The notes under the pieces: model-generated
What the model saw: only the letters and a program-made list of their open reading frames with translations
Databases searched by the model: none
Told to the model about the DNA's origin: nothing
Assembly (NCBI RefSeq): GCF_016908775.1
Contig: NZ_JAFBEP010000001.1
Span: 248,001-312,000, forward strand
DNA from: Defluviitalea raffinosedens
GTDB taxonomy: Bacteria > Bacillota > Clostridia > Lachnospirales > Defluviitaleaceae
DNA length: 64,000 bases
Direction: 5' to 3'
In this document: positions 49,523 to 59,160 of the stretch, one piece after another
How the letters are laid out: every line of letters starts with the position of its first letter
How positions within the stretch are numbered: the first letter of the stretch is position 1
Position numbers and translations under genes: made by a program

Positions 49523-52161
49523 TTATTTTCTTTCCATGAGTTTAATGAATCTGTAAAGTGCTACTGCAACTTCTGCTCTTGTTGCATTTGCTTTTGGTTC
49601 AAATGTCGTTTGAGTTCTTCCGTCTACCAGCTTCTCATTTATAACAAAGGAAATACTTGCTCTTGCATAACCTGAAATATTGCTCCTGTCTGTAAAGATG
49701 GACAAGTTTCCATCGTTTGCATTTGGTATATCAGGAAGGCCTATTCCTCCGTAGAGATATGTGTATGCTCTTGTAATCATGGTCGCCATTTGCTCTCTGG
49801 TGATATTTGCATCTGGTGCAAAATGGTTACTGTCTACTCCTTTGATTAATCCTGCTTTGGTAGCAGCAGAGATATAATCGTAGTACCACTTTCCTTCTGG
49901 AACATCGACAAATTGAACAGAAGCTTGATCGGGTTCAAGTTTTAAGGTTCTTGCCAGGATCGCTGCAAATTCCGCTCTGGTAATGCTTCTGTCAGGTTCA
50001 AAATGGGTATCATCTACTCCAACCATAATGTGTTTTGCAGCTATAATTTCAATCTCATTCTTTGCCCAGTGGCTTGCAATGTCTGCAAAGGTTTTATTAT
50101 ATTCCATCACAGCATAAAGTGAAAAATGACTGGTGGTAAATGTTATTGTATTTGTTTTCGGATTATATACTCCGCCAACATATTCCCATTCTTCAGTAGA
50201 TTCATTGTAGTAGTATACGCCTAATTTTTCTACATTGATAGTGCTTAAATCCATTCCTGCCAGAGAAATTGCTACCGTGATATCAGAGTTAAATCTTAGA
50301 GTTTCTTTATCTCCTTTTTCGTCCTCAATTTCTGCCGTAAATTCAAATACTCTTCCGCCAATGGCAAATAAACCTTTCCCAGCATTCTTGGAGGCATCTT
50401 TTAATTTGTCCTCAGCTTCTTTGCTGTCAAGTTCTTTCACAGTAATTTTTGCCTGTTGATCGTCATCAATGGAAGCGACCACACTGGATGGTATAGTAAT
50501 CGCTACATCATTCGTCTTAACAGCAAGTGATTTTCTTTGTGAAATGAGTTCTTTTAATGCATCACCGTTAACATATACCGCAGGTTCTTTTGCAGATGAA
50601 GATATCGTAACTGTTAACGTTTCTCCAGAAGCATTCTTTACCATCTCTTTTGTCACATTAATTTTATTATTATTTTGAGAAACACTGCCAGAACCACCGC
50701 CGGATCCTCCGGATCCTCCGCTGCCAGAACCGCCACCACCGGAACCTCCACCGGAAGAAGATTCTATAAATTTGATTGGTTCTCCGATGGCATACCCATT
50801 GATATCTGTTTTTAACTGAATAGATATTCCATCATTTTTGTCCACCACGTTAGGGATTGTAATTTGGAAGGTTGTTATTCCATTGGCATCTGTCTTCCTT
50901 CCAACTTTTACGTTGGTATTACTTGCTCGGTATACATGATCTGAAACTGTATAACTCTCATTATTAGTTTTATCATGGTTTATAATTATAATATCCGCAT
51001 AGAATTGATGATTCTTTATCGCTCTTCCTTTTTCATCTCTTGCTATAATTGTAACGATACTTGTTTTCCCTGAACTTAAACTGGGGGAAACTTGCACTGT
51101 GGTATTCACTGGAGGAATTGATCCAGCGATAAATCCTACTGCACTGCCTGCTTTGGTTCCACCATCAGTTTTAAACTGTATGGATATACCATCATTTTCA
51201 TCAACGTGAGAAGGAATGCGAACCTTCATGGATGTCTTTCCATTTTCATTTGTCGGTACAACGAATTCCACATTCTTATCGCTTTCTTTATAAACATATC
51301 CTGCAACAATATATTCTTCATCTGTTTCCCCGTCATTATTGATAATCGTTACATCGGTATAGAGCTGCTCACCTTTTACAAGGTTGCCATATTGGTCTTT
51401 GGCAGTCACTGTAATGGTACTTTCAGTTCCTAAATCGAATGCAGGATTTACTTCTACAGTTGTTTTTTCTGCAGCAAGTTTTCCTGCTTTTACAGATTGT
51501 GTGACCGTTAGAGGATTATAATTATTAGCTCTGACAGTAATTTCATAATCTCCTGCTTTAGTAATAACACCCTGTTTAATGGTTATCTTTCCAGGAGCAA
51601 TACTGTATTGAGACGCTGTTAATGCGGTATTACCAACTGTAATTTCGACAATATTACTTCTCCAATCTACATGATCTGTAAAAGTAATATCTAAGGAATT
51701 ATCTACTGTATTGGAAGTCGTATCTGGTGTAAGCTCAGGTACAGGTTGACTTTCAATTGTCGTTACCTTAAGTGGTTCAGAGAGCCCGGAACTAAGTTGA
51801 TCAGAACTGTCATCTATAGCTTCAACCGTATAAGCATATTCAGTTCCTTTAGTTAATCCAGTATCTAAATACTGAGTCTCTATGGTCTTACCAGCAAATA
51901 CACCATCTCTGTATACATTGTATTCTAAAATTCCTGTGTTGGAACAACAGGCTCTGCACCAGGAATCCCTCGTATCACCTTTGCATCGGAATATCCCAGC
52001 TCAACTAAAATGTTTCCTAAGTCTTTAAGTCTTTCTTCAGCATAAACAGTTTTTGCATTTAAAAAGCCTGGCAGACTTCCCAAAATCACCGCTAATGCCA
52101 ATATAAGGGGAGCCATTCTTTTAATTAGCTTTTTCACTGTTTTCCCTCCTTTTTTTCTCAT
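49523..52161 (-). pseudogene. SLH-domain surface protein, frameshifted near its 5' end
   Basis: The 5' part (52161-51925) encodes a signal peptide (MAPLILALAVILGSLPGF) and stops at GAEPVVPTQEF. The rest is in another frame from about 51940 to 49523: the second half of a fibronectin-III-like domain (EYNVYRDGVFAGKT), a module with ITFTDHVDWRSNIVEITVG, two tandem Ig-like repeats (starting VTAKDQYGN and IIARDEKGR), a Gly/Ser-rich linker near residue 240, and three SLH domains at the C-terminus for wall anchoring. The first start in the long frame (GTG 51409) has no ribosome-binding site. The fibronectin domain lacks its first strands, so a deletion rather than a single-base slip is likely. It could also be an assembly error. 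Confidence 0.8.
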
Positions 52162-52278
52162 TTGCTTTCCTCCCTTGAAATGAATTTTTATATTTCTTTC
52201 ATTTAAAATATCATAAAAAATTCTCTAAAAACGATCTATTGCATGAAACATGATTTTTTTGACATGAAATACAATACC

Positions 52279-52351
52279 CGCAGGTGTGCATCCTGCCCGG
52301 AAGACTTTTTATTGTATAGGAAATTTGGTGGAATTTCCTATACAATAAAAA
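52279..52351. repeat. dispersed intergenic element, copy 2
   Basis: Contains GTGTGCATCCTGCCCGG (52284-52300) inside GCAGG...CCTGC, followed by a perfect 20-bp A/T-rich stem (52306-52325 and 52332-52351) with loop TGGTGG. It shares motif and layout with 45534-45606, and both lie just beyond a minus-strand terminator. Nothing else is seen in 52162-52392. Confidence 0.6.
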
Positions 52352-52385
52352 CAGGCTGCTCAGTAAATCTTTTACTGAGCAGCCT
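52345..52385 (-). terminator. terminator after ileS
   Basis: A perfect 15-bp stem AGGCTGCTCAGTAAA/TTTACTGAGCAGCCT with a 3-nt loop, then GTTTTTATT on the minus strand. Confidence 0.93.
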
Positions 52386-52392
52386 GCTAAAC

Positions 52393-55300
52393 TTACGCTC
52401 TTTTCACGGTGAATTGAACTGCTTCTCCATTGATATTCCAGTCTTTGGAATAGCCGTCCATGGTTCCTTCTGATATGTTTTCTGCCAAAACTTCTCCGGC
52501 GATTTCTTCTTTATTTCTTTCGATAATCTTAGCCAGCTTTTCATTGCCATGATATGTTACAAGAATATAGTCCTGTACTTCGAAGTCAGCTTCTTTTCTC
52601 ATGGTCTGGATCTTGCTGATGATTTCTCTTACAAATCCTTCTTCAATCAGTTCTTCTGAAAGATTGGTATCTAATACTACAGTCACATCTTTCTCACTTT
52701 CTGCCACAAAACCTTCTTTATGCTCTGTGGAGATTAAAAGGTCTTCTTCAAGGAGTTCCACTTTTTCTCCATCAAAATCAAAGGTTAATGGATTGCCGCT
52801 TTTTAGCTCATTCATGGCTTTGTTGCCATCGATTGCTGTTAGAGCTTCGCGGATTTTTCCTACCAGTTTTCCGTATTTAGGCCCTACAGTCTTTAACTGA
52901 GGCTTGAAGGAATAGGTTGTAAAATCAGCCACATCATCGGTAAAGATAACTTCTTTCACATTTAACTCATCGGCAATGATGTCTTTGTATTCGCCTGGAA
53001 GTTCTTTAGCTACTTTAACATACATTTTTCCTAAAGGCTGTCTGTTTTTAATATTGGCAGTATTTCTGCATGCACGGCCCTGAACAACGACTTTTAGAAC
53101 TGTGTCCATGTTTTCTTCTAATTCTTTGTTAATGAATGTTTCATTAACTTCTGGGAACAGGCACAGGTGCACACTTTCAGGAGCGTTCTTATCCACATTT
53201 CTTACAAGATTTTGGTAAATTTCTTCTGCCATAAATGGTGTAAATGGCGCTGTAAGCTTCGTTAAAGTGGTTAAAACAGTATAAAGAGTCATATAGGCAT
53301 TGATTTTATCCTGAGGCATATCTTTATACCAGAAACGTTCTCTACTTCTTCTTACATACCAATTACTTAAATCATCTACAAAGTCCTGCAGAGCTCTTGC
53401 AGATTCTATGATTCTGTAATTGTCTAAGTTTTTATCAACAGTTGCAATTAAAGAATGCAGTCTGGATAAAATCCATTTGTCCATGATGGATAATTGGTCG
53501 TAATCCAATGTATAATCCATTGGATTGAATCCGTCAATGTTCGCATACAGTACATAGAATGCATAAGTATTCCAGAAAGTTCCCATGTATTTTCTTTGAG
53601 CTTCACTGACGGCTTCTCCGTAGAATCTGCTTGGAAGCCATGGTGCACTGTTGGTGTAGAAATACCATCTTACTGCATCCGCCCCTTGTTTGTCCAGAAC
53701 AGACCATGGATCCACTACATTTCCTTTATGCTTGCTCATCTTAAGTCCATCTTTGTCCTGAACCAATCCGAGCACAATTACGTTCTGGTATGCCGGTTCA
53801 TCAAATAAAAGAGTGGAAATAGCAAGGAGTGTATAGAACCAACCTCTTGTTTGGTCCACTGCTTCACTGATAAAGTTTGCAGGGAAATTTTGCTCGAATT
53901 TTTCCTTGTTTTCAAACGGATAATGCCATTGTGCAAAAGGCATGGAACCAGAATCGTACCAGCAGTCAATAACTTCCGGAACCCTCTTCATGCTGCCGCC
54001 GCACTTGGGGCAATTAAGATATACATTGTCAATATAAGGCTTATGAAGTTCTATATCTTCTGGTACATCTTTTCCCATTTCGCGGAGTTCTGCAATGCTG
54101 CCTATGGCATGGCGATATCCGCAACCACATTCCCAGATTGGCAGAGGAGTTCCCCAGTATCTTTCACGGCTAAGACCCCAGTCTATGACATTTTCAAGGA
54201 AGTTTCCAAAACGGCCGTCACGGATATTTTCAGGAAGCCAGTTAATTTTTTTGTTATTTTTAAGCAATTTGTCTCTAACTGCTGTCATCTTAATGAACCA
54301 GGTATCTCTTGCGTAATATAAAAGTGGTGTATCACATCTCCAACAGAAAGGATAGGAGTGCTCATAATCCTGAGCTTTGTAAAGAAGGTTTCTGCTGTCT
54401 AAATTCTTTATAATCTCTGGATCAGCGTCTTTTACAAACATTCCTTTCCAGGGGGTTACAGCATCTACAAAATTACCTTGCTCATTAACCAATTGCACAA
54501 AAGGAAGATCATAAGTTCTTCCGACTCTGGCATCGTCTTCCCCGAAAGCAGGAGCTGTATGAACGATACCAGTACCATCTGTTAAGGTTACATAATCATC
54601 TGCTACAACATACCATGCTTTTTTATCTACCTTAGCAAAATCAAAAATTGGTGTATATTCTGTTCCGACTAAATCTTTTCCAACCATTCTGTCTAAAACT
54701 TCGTATGCTTCGTTTAATACGGTTTCTGCCAAAGCTTCTGCTAAAATATAAACTTCATCAGCACATTTTGCTTTTACATAGGTTTCATCAGGATTTACAA
54801 CCAATGCCACATTGGACGGCAGAGTCCATGGGGTTGTTGTCCAAGCCATTAAGTAAACTTGGTTTTCGCCTTTTACAGGGAATTTTACAAAAACAGAAGC
54901 TTCTTTAACATCCTTATAGCCTTGTGCGACTTCATGGCTGGATAAGGATGTACCACATCTTGGGCAATAAGGTACTATTTTATGGCCTTTGTATAAAAGT
55001 CCTTGATCCCAAATTTTCTTTAAAGACCACCAAACCGATTCAATATAATTATTATGATAGGTTACATATGGGTTTTCCATATCTACCCAATAACCTACAC
55101 GATCGCTCATTCTTTCCCATTCACTTTGATACTTCCAAACGCTTTCCTTACACTTTTTGATAAAAGGTTCTACGCCATATTCTTCAATCTGAGGCTTACC
55201 GCTGATGCCAAGGGTTTTTTCTACTTCCAGCTCAACAGGAAGTCCATGAGTATCCCAGCCTGCTTTTCTAAGAACATTATATCCTTTCATTGACTTGTAT

Positions 55301-55509
55301 CTTGGGATAATATCCTTAATTACCCTTGTTAAAATATGCCCTATATGAGGCTTTCCATTGGCTGTAGGAGGTCCATCATAAAATGTAAAAGTCGGTCCCC
55401 CTTCTCTCAGGGACATGCTTTTTTCAAAGATATTGTTTTCTTTCCAGAATTTTAATACCTGTTTTTCTCGTTCCACAAAATTCAGGTCTGTCGAAACTTT
55501 GTTATACAC
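52393..55509 (-). CDS. ileS: isoleucyl-tRNA synthetase, long (IleS2/eukaryote-like) type
   Basis: 1038 residues; class I synthetase. HIGH motif in GKPHIGHILTRVIKDI, KMSKS variant KMSKHKGNVVDP, and the editing domain (WTTTPWTLPSNVALVVNP). Sequence around DTHGLPVELEVEKTLGISGK and the C-terminal extension identify the long type related to eukaryotic and mupirocin-tolerant IleRS, rather than the roughly 920-residue type. The start is a GTG (55509) with GGAGGG 7-8 nt upstream; the ATG at 55533 directly follows the T-box terminator and has no site. Confidence 0.94.
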   Translation of the reverse strand: MYNKVSTDLNFVEREKQVLKFWKENNIFEKSMSLREGGPTFTFYDGPPTANGKPHIGHILTRVIKDIIPRYKSMKGYNVLRKAGWDTHGLPVELEVEKTLGISGKPQIEEYGVEPFIKKCKESVWKYQSEWERMSDRVGYWVDMENPYVTYHNNYIESVWWSLKKIWDQGLLYKGHKIVPYCPRCGTSLSSHEVAQGYKDVKEASVFVKFPVKGENQVYLMAWTTTPWTLPSNVALVVNPDETYVKAKCADEVYILAEALAETVLNEAYEVLDRMVGKDLVGTEYTPIFDFAKVDKKAWYVVADDYVTLTDGTGIVHTAPAFGEDDARVGRTYDLPFVQLVNEQGNFVDAVTPWKGMFVKDADPEIIKNLDSRNLLYKAQDYEHSYPFCWRCDTPLLYYARDTWFIKMTAVRDKLLKNNKKINWLPENIRDGRFGNFLENVIDWGLSRERYWGTPLPIWECGCGYRHAIGSIAELREMGKDVPEDIELHKPYIDNVYLNCPKCGGSMKRVPEVIDCWYDSGSMPFAQWHYPFENKEKFEQNFPANFISEAVDQTRGWFYTLLAISTLLFDEPAYQNVIVLGLVQDKDGLKMSKHKGNVVDPWSVLDKQGADAVRWYFYTNSAPWLPSRFYGEAVSEAQRKYMGTFWNTYAFYVLYANIDGFNPMDYTLDYDQLSIMDKWILSRLHSLIATVDKNLDNYRIIESARALQDFVDDLSNWYVRRSRERFWYKDMPQDKINAYMTLYTVLTTLTKLTAPFTPFMAEEIYQNLVRNVDKNAPESVHLCLFPEVNETFINKELEENMDTVLKVVVQGRACRNTANIKNRQPLGKMYVKVAKELPGEYKDIIADELNVKEVIFTDDVADFTTYSFKPQLKTVGPKYGKLVGKIREALTAIDGNKAMNELKSGNPLTFDFDGEKVELLEEDLLISTEHKEGFVAESEKDVTVVLDTNLSEELIEEGFVREIISKIQTMRKEADFEVQDYILVTYHGNEKLAKIIERNKEEIAGEVLAENISEGTMDGYSKDWNINGEAVQFTVKRA

Positions 55510-55536
55510 AGTATACCCTCCATTCCTTTCCATTAT

Positions 55537-55802
55537 AAAAAGCCTCTCATCCCTTAACAGGACGAAAGGCTACTTTCGCTATACCACCTGATATTACATC
55601 GTTCTATACATACTATAATATGCTTTCCTGTTAACGGGGGAATCCCGTCAGAGCCTACTGCAAGTTCGGTCTGCCACTCCAAGGGGATTTTCCGTATTTT
55701 CTTCATCTTGGGCTTCCACCATCCCCAATTCGCTGTGGACTCCAAAAATACGTACTTGTCCTTTTCCTCGTGTTTATACAAATATCCCAATCTATAATTC
55801 AA
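55537..55802 (-). promoter_or_regulatory. T-box leader of ileS, isoleucine specifier
   Basis: Minus strand. Stem I has the GCGAATTGGGGATGGTGGAA region, with likely specifier ATC at 55688-55686 in AAAATCCCC. The T-box AGGTGGTATAGCG lies at 55589-55577, pairing with uncharged tRNA acceptor ends. The competing terminator GCCTTTCGTCC/GGGATGAGAGGC with a T run is at 55570-55537. Uncharged tRNA-Ile should favour read-through into ileS. Confidence 0.92.
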
Positions 55803-55808
55803 TTTATT

Positions 55809-55837
55809 ATTATAGGAAAGTCTTTATGATTTGTAAA
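55809..55837 (-). promoter_or_regulatory. SigA promoter of the ileS T-box leader
   Basis: Minus strand TTTACA (55837-55832), 17-nt spacer, TATAAT (55814-55809). Confidence 0.85.
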
Positions 55838-55936
55838 GGGGGTTTTTTATATTTATTGTCATTATTTTAACTTTTTATTCATATTTTATAGTTATAGATT
55901 TTACATTGCCTTGACGGATTAGAAAGGAGGATGGAT

Positions 55937-56074
55937 ATGGAGATTTTATACTTCATTATCGTTACATTGTTTTCTGCCTTTACTTTGCTGCTTCTATCTT
56001 CTCAATGCAAACATTATGCAGTCAAAAAAGGGGAGGAACTGGTTAAACTTATATCCAGAAATAAACAGATATAG
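55937..56074 (+). CDS. 45-residue single-span membrane protein, unknown
   Basis: Encodes MEILYFIIVTLFSAFTLLLL, then SSQCKHYAVKKGEELVKLIS and a short basic end RNKQI. AAAGGAGG lies 6 nt before the ATG (an in-frame ATG at 55931 abuts that site). One membrane helix with a basic tail facing the cytoplasm is predicted. It is upstream of pncB in the same direction, 91 nt away. Too short for most gene callers; the site and hydrophobic segment support it. Confidence 0.65.
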   Translation: MEILYFIIVTLFSAFTLLLLSSQCKHYAVKKGEELVKLISRNKQI

Positions 56075-56114
56075 TTTTTCTATTTCAAAATCCTTATTCC
56101 GTTCATTGACTTTG

Positions 56115-56123
56115 TGGTATAAT
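56115..56123 (+). promoter_or_regulatory. extended -10 promoter of pncB
   Basis: TGTGGTATAAT-like context with TATAAT at 56118-56123 and TG upstream; start codon 43 nt downstream; no strong -35. Confidence 0.5.
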
Positions 56124-56165
56124 GGTACAAGCCGGTATTAAATAGTATACGAAAGGAAGTCTAAA

Positions 56166-57632
56166 ATGAACGGTTTAAATTTAACCCTTCTTACGGATCT
56201 TTATGAGATGACCATGATGCAAGGGTATAAACAAGCTCATGTCAAAAACCATGAAGTCGTATTTGATTTGTTTTATCGTACCAATCCCAGCAACTCAGGA
56301 TACGCCATCGCTGCAGGGTTGCAACAGGCGATTGATTATATTAAAAATCTTTCTTTTTCTGAAGAAGACTTGAACTATCTAAGAAGCCTTAATTTATTTA
56401 CCGAAGACTTTATTAATGATTTAAGAAACTTTAAATTTACTGGAGATATATACGCTATTCCTGAAGGCACAGTGGTCTTTCCAAAGGAACCTCTCCTTCG
56501 GGTAAAGGCGCCTATTTTTGAAGCGCAATTTATCGAAACTGCTTTGCTGAACATTATCAACCATCAAAGTTTGATTGCTACCAAAGCTGCCAGAGTATGC
56601 TGGGCGGCGGAAGGAGACTCTGTCTTAGAATTTGGATTAAGACGGGCACAGGGTCCTGACGCTGGCATTTATGGAGCCAGGGCAGCAATGATTGGCGGAT
56701 GCACCGGCACCTCAAATGTACTGGCAGGTAAAATGTTTGACATTCCGGTTAAAGGTACCCATGCCCACAGTTGGGTCATGAGTTTTCCGGATGAACTGAC
56801 AGCCTTCAGAGAATATGCAAAAGCATTCCCGGATAACTGTATCCTTCTTGTGGATACATATGACACTTTAAAATCCGGAGTACCCAATGCCATTCAAGTG
56901 TTTAAAGAATTAAGAGAAAAGAATATAAAGCCTAAAATCATAGGTATTCGTTTGGATAGCGGGGATCTGGCATATCTCTCTAAAGAAGCAAGGAAGATGC
57001 TTGATCAGGCCGGATTCCCCGAAGCCATTATCAGCGCCTCCAGCGATCTTGATGAATATCTTATAGCGGATTTAAAACGGCAAGGTGCAAAAATTACTAT
57101 GTGGGGTGTAGGAACAAGACTGATTACCTCTAAAGACTGCCCTGCCTTTGGAGGAGTTTATAAATTAGCCGCGGAAAGAAATGAAGAAGGGGTTTTAGAA
57201 CCTAAAATCAAGCTTTCAGAAAACCCCGATAAAGTAACGAACCCTGGAGTTAAGAAAATCATCAGAATTTATGATAAAGCTTCAGGCAAAATAAAAGCGG
57301 ATTTGATTGCTTTAGATGATGAAACCTTTGACGAAAGCAAACCTCTTAAATTATTTGATCCAGTGAATACCTGGAAGCAAATGAAGCTTAAACCCGGGAC
57401 ATTTACTTTAAGAGAATTGCTTGTTCCTGTTTTCATCAATGGAGAATGTGTTTATCAGTCTCCTTCTGTTATGGAAATACGGGAATATTGTCAGCATGAG
57501 CTATCGACCTTATGGGACGAAGCAAAAAGACTCACCAACCCATATATCATCCCTGTGGATTTGTCCAAAAAACTTTACGATTTGAAAAAGCAAATGATCG
57601 ATGACATTAGAGGTACCAGTATAGATGAATAA
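56166..57632 (+). CDS. pncB: nicotinate phosphoribosyltransferase
   Basis: 488 residues; first step of NAD salvage from nicotinate. Motifs LLTDLYEMTMMQGY, FGLRRAQGPDAGIYGARAAM, GGCTGTSNVLAG and GTHAHSWVMSF, with the phosphorylatable His. Length and C-terminus suit the long (bacterial type with extra C-terminal) PncB. Site GAAAGGAAG before the ATG. Single gene between a promoter and a bidirectional terminator. Confidence 0.96.
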   Translation: MNGLNLTLLTDLYEMTMMQGYKQAHVKNHEVVFDLFYRTNPSNSGYAIAAGLQQAIDYIKNLSFSEEDLNYLRSLNLFTEDFINDLRNFKFTGDIYAIPEGTVVFPKEPLLRVKAPIFEAQFIETALLNIINHQSLIATKAARVCWAAEGDSVLEFGLRRAQGPDAGIYGARAAMIGGCTGTSNVLAGKMFDIPVKGTHAHSWVMSFPDELTAFREYAKAFPDNCILLVDTYDTLKSGVPNAIQVFKELREKNIKPKIIGIRLDSGDLAYLSKEARKMLDQAGFPEAIISASSDLDEYLIADLKRQGAKITMWGVGTRLITSKDCPAFGGVYKLAAERNEEGVLEPKIKLSENPDKVTNPGVKKIIRIYDKASGKIKADLIALDDETFDESKPLKLFDPVNTWKQMKLKPGTFTLRELLVPVFINGECVYQSPSVMEIREYCQHELSTLWDEAKRLTNPYIIPVDLSKKLYDLKKQMIDDIRGTSIDE

Positions 57633-57643
57633 AACCATTGTAC

Positions 57644-57673
57644 AAAAAGCGTGCAAGTCCATGCACGCTTTTT
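57644..57673. terminator. bidirectional terminator between pncB and the lipoprotein gene
   Basis: A perfect 12-bp stem AAAAAGCGTGCA/TGCACGCTTTTT with a 6-nt loop; serves both convergent genes. Confidence 0.92.
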
Positions 57674-57675
57674 AT

Positions 57676-58263
57676 CTATCTAGAAGTAGTCAAGTTATTT
57701 CGTCTTGTCGTTGTGGTTGTTGTTCTGGTGTTTGGAGTATTCCCAGCAGTTGGTGTTTTATATGTGGTAATCCCCGCTCCTCCTGATATATTGTTTTTAC
57801 CTGTTGTACCTTTTATATTAGATAGATCTGTTGTTCCTCGTGTGCCTGTTGTACCAGTCGTGTTTCTGGTTGTGGTTCCGGTAGTATTTCTGTTTATAAT
57901 TCTATTTGTTGTTCCTGTTATTGTTCTGTTTGTTGTTCCGGGAAGTGTTCGCTGAATCTGGGTTGTAATGCCTCGTCTTACATTGTCTTCATCATCGTTT
58001 AAATCTCCGTCAAATACATTTTCGTCACCAGGCATTAAATCTACATCATTGTCAGTGTTATAATTGGCCCTATTGGTATTGCCTGTATCATCATAGCCCA
58101 TAATATTATCGTCCCAATCATTGGCGTTGCGGTCTGTAACGCCATTATCATACAATCCATCATTGTTTCTAGTATTTCTTGCAGTATTGTTGCCAGAGCA
58201 TCCTGCAAGCATAACCATTACGGCAAGTAATCCAATTAATGCTGCTTGTGCAAACTTTTTCAT
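57676..58263 (-). CDS. Thr/Asn/Arg-rich low-complexity lipoprotein
   Basis: 195 residues. Lipoprotein signal with lipobox VMLAGC, an Asp/Asn-rich acidic middle (DDNIMGYDDTGNTNRANYN) and a basic Thr/Arg/Asn/Gly repeat region (TTGTTTRNTTGTTGTRGTT). No enzyme motif. It is probably anchored outside the cell or spore membrane; function unknown. An in-frame AGGAGG site precedes the ATG. A partial SigE-like CATACAAC lies about 75 nt upstream but lacks a good -35. Confidence 0.75.
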   Translation of the reverse strand: MKKFAQAALIGLLAVMVMLAGCSGNNTARNTRNNDGLYDNGVTDRNANDWDDNIMGYDDTGNTNRANYNTDNDVDLMPGDENVFDGDLNDDEDNVRRGITTQIQRTLPGTTNRTITGTTNRIINRNTTGTTTRNTTGTTGTRGTTDLSNIKGTTGKNNISGGAGITTYKTPTAGNTPNTRTTTTTTRRNNLTTSR

Positions 58264-58407
58264 CTCATCGCCTCCTTATTATAAATTTCATTATTTATTG
58301 TCTCTTAAATTTAGAGAAAAATGTTGTATGTTTTTTGGTAATTGTACAGAATAATATGATATAATGTTTCTATATCGAAATACTTGTTGAAAAATGAGGT
58401 GTACATT

Positions 58408-59124
58408 ATGAGATCAGTTCTCTGCATTTTATTCATTGTTTTTCATAGAATCTCTTCACTCATTTTTATGGTTAAATATACTTTTTTAAAAAAATTTAGA
58501 ACAAAAGAAAAATTAACCGCTTATGCGTATAAATGGGTCCAGGGTTTAGCTCGAGGTGTCCTATGGTGTTCAGGAGCAAGAATGACTGTAAATGGAAAAG
58601 AAAACATACCAAAGGACAAAACAGTTCTTTTTGTAGCCAATCATAAGAGTTTTTTTGATATACCTATTTTAGTCAGTGTCATTGATATGCCTATGGCTTT
58701 TATTGGTAAAATGGAACTTAAAAAGACGCCTGTAGTATCCTATTGGATGAAAAAAATCAATTGCATATTTATGGACAGAGACGATATCCGCCAATCCCTT
58801 AAAGCCATTAATCAAGGTATTGAGCAAATCAAAGAAGGGCAATCCTTATTAATCTTTCCGGAAGGAACAAGAATCATAGGAGATGAACTGGGAGAGTTTA
58901 AAAAAGGAAGTTTAAAACTTGCCACAAAGACTAATGCACCTATTGTGCCGATCTACATAGGAAATGCCTATAATATTTTAGAAACTCATTTCCCTTGGGT
59001 TAAAGCCACTGATATCCTTGTAAATATCGGCAGCCCCATTGATTTAGAAAATCTGTCTTCGGAAGAAAAGAAAAACCTATCAGAATATGTTAAAAATCAA
59101 ATTGAAAATTTGCGAAAAATTTAA
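58408..59124 (+). CDS. plsC: 1-acyl-sn-glycerol-3-phosphate acyltransferase (PlsC family)
   Basis: 238 residues with an N-terminal hydrophobic segment and acyltransferase motifs NHKSFFD (residues about 78-84), FPEGTRI and IVPIYIGN. It adds the second acyl chain to lysophosphatidate at the inner membrane face. The start is the MRSVLC ATG, 6 nt after GAGGTG; the open frame extends 8 codons further without a site. Confidence 0.93.
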   Translation: MRSVLCILFIVFHRISSLIFMVKYTFLKKFRTKEKLTAYAYKWVQGLARGVLWCSGARMTVNGKENIPKDKTVLFVANHKSFFDIPILVSVIDMPMAFIGKMELKKTPVVSYWMKKINCIFMDRDDIRQSLKAINQGIEQIKEGQSLLIFPEGTRIIGDELGEFKKGSLKLATKTNAPIVPIYIGNAYNILETHFPWVKATDILVNIGSPIDLENLSSEEKKNLSEYVKNQIENLRKI

Positions 59125-59147
59125 ACGGGTGAGCATGCTCACCCGTT
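59124..59147. terminator. bidirectional terminator between plsC and cls
   Basis: A 24-nt palindrome (arms AACGGGTGAGCA and TGCTCACCCGTT, no loop) with T-rich sequence on the plus side. The T-run on the minus side is poor, so plsC is served better. Confidence 0.7.
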
Positions 59148-59160
59148 ATTATTTTGGAAA

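Noticed and set aside
51409-51409. GTG as an independent start for the SLH protein
   Set aside because: No ribosome-binding site, and coding character continues upstream into a fibronectin-like domain and then across a frame change to a signal peptide.
51925-51945. programmed -1 frameshift in the S-layer gene
   Set aside because: No good slippery heptamer or downstream structure was seen, and the fibronectin domain lacks its first half, which a slip would not explain.
55554-55802. 82-codon minus-strand open frame
   Set aside because: It lies wholly inside the T-box leader RNA of ileS, with no ribosome-binding site; the sequence is explained by conserved RNA structure.
57638-57955. Val/Pro-rich plus-strand frame
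   Set aside because: Antisense shadow of the repetitive lipoprotein gene; it spans a bidirectional terminator.
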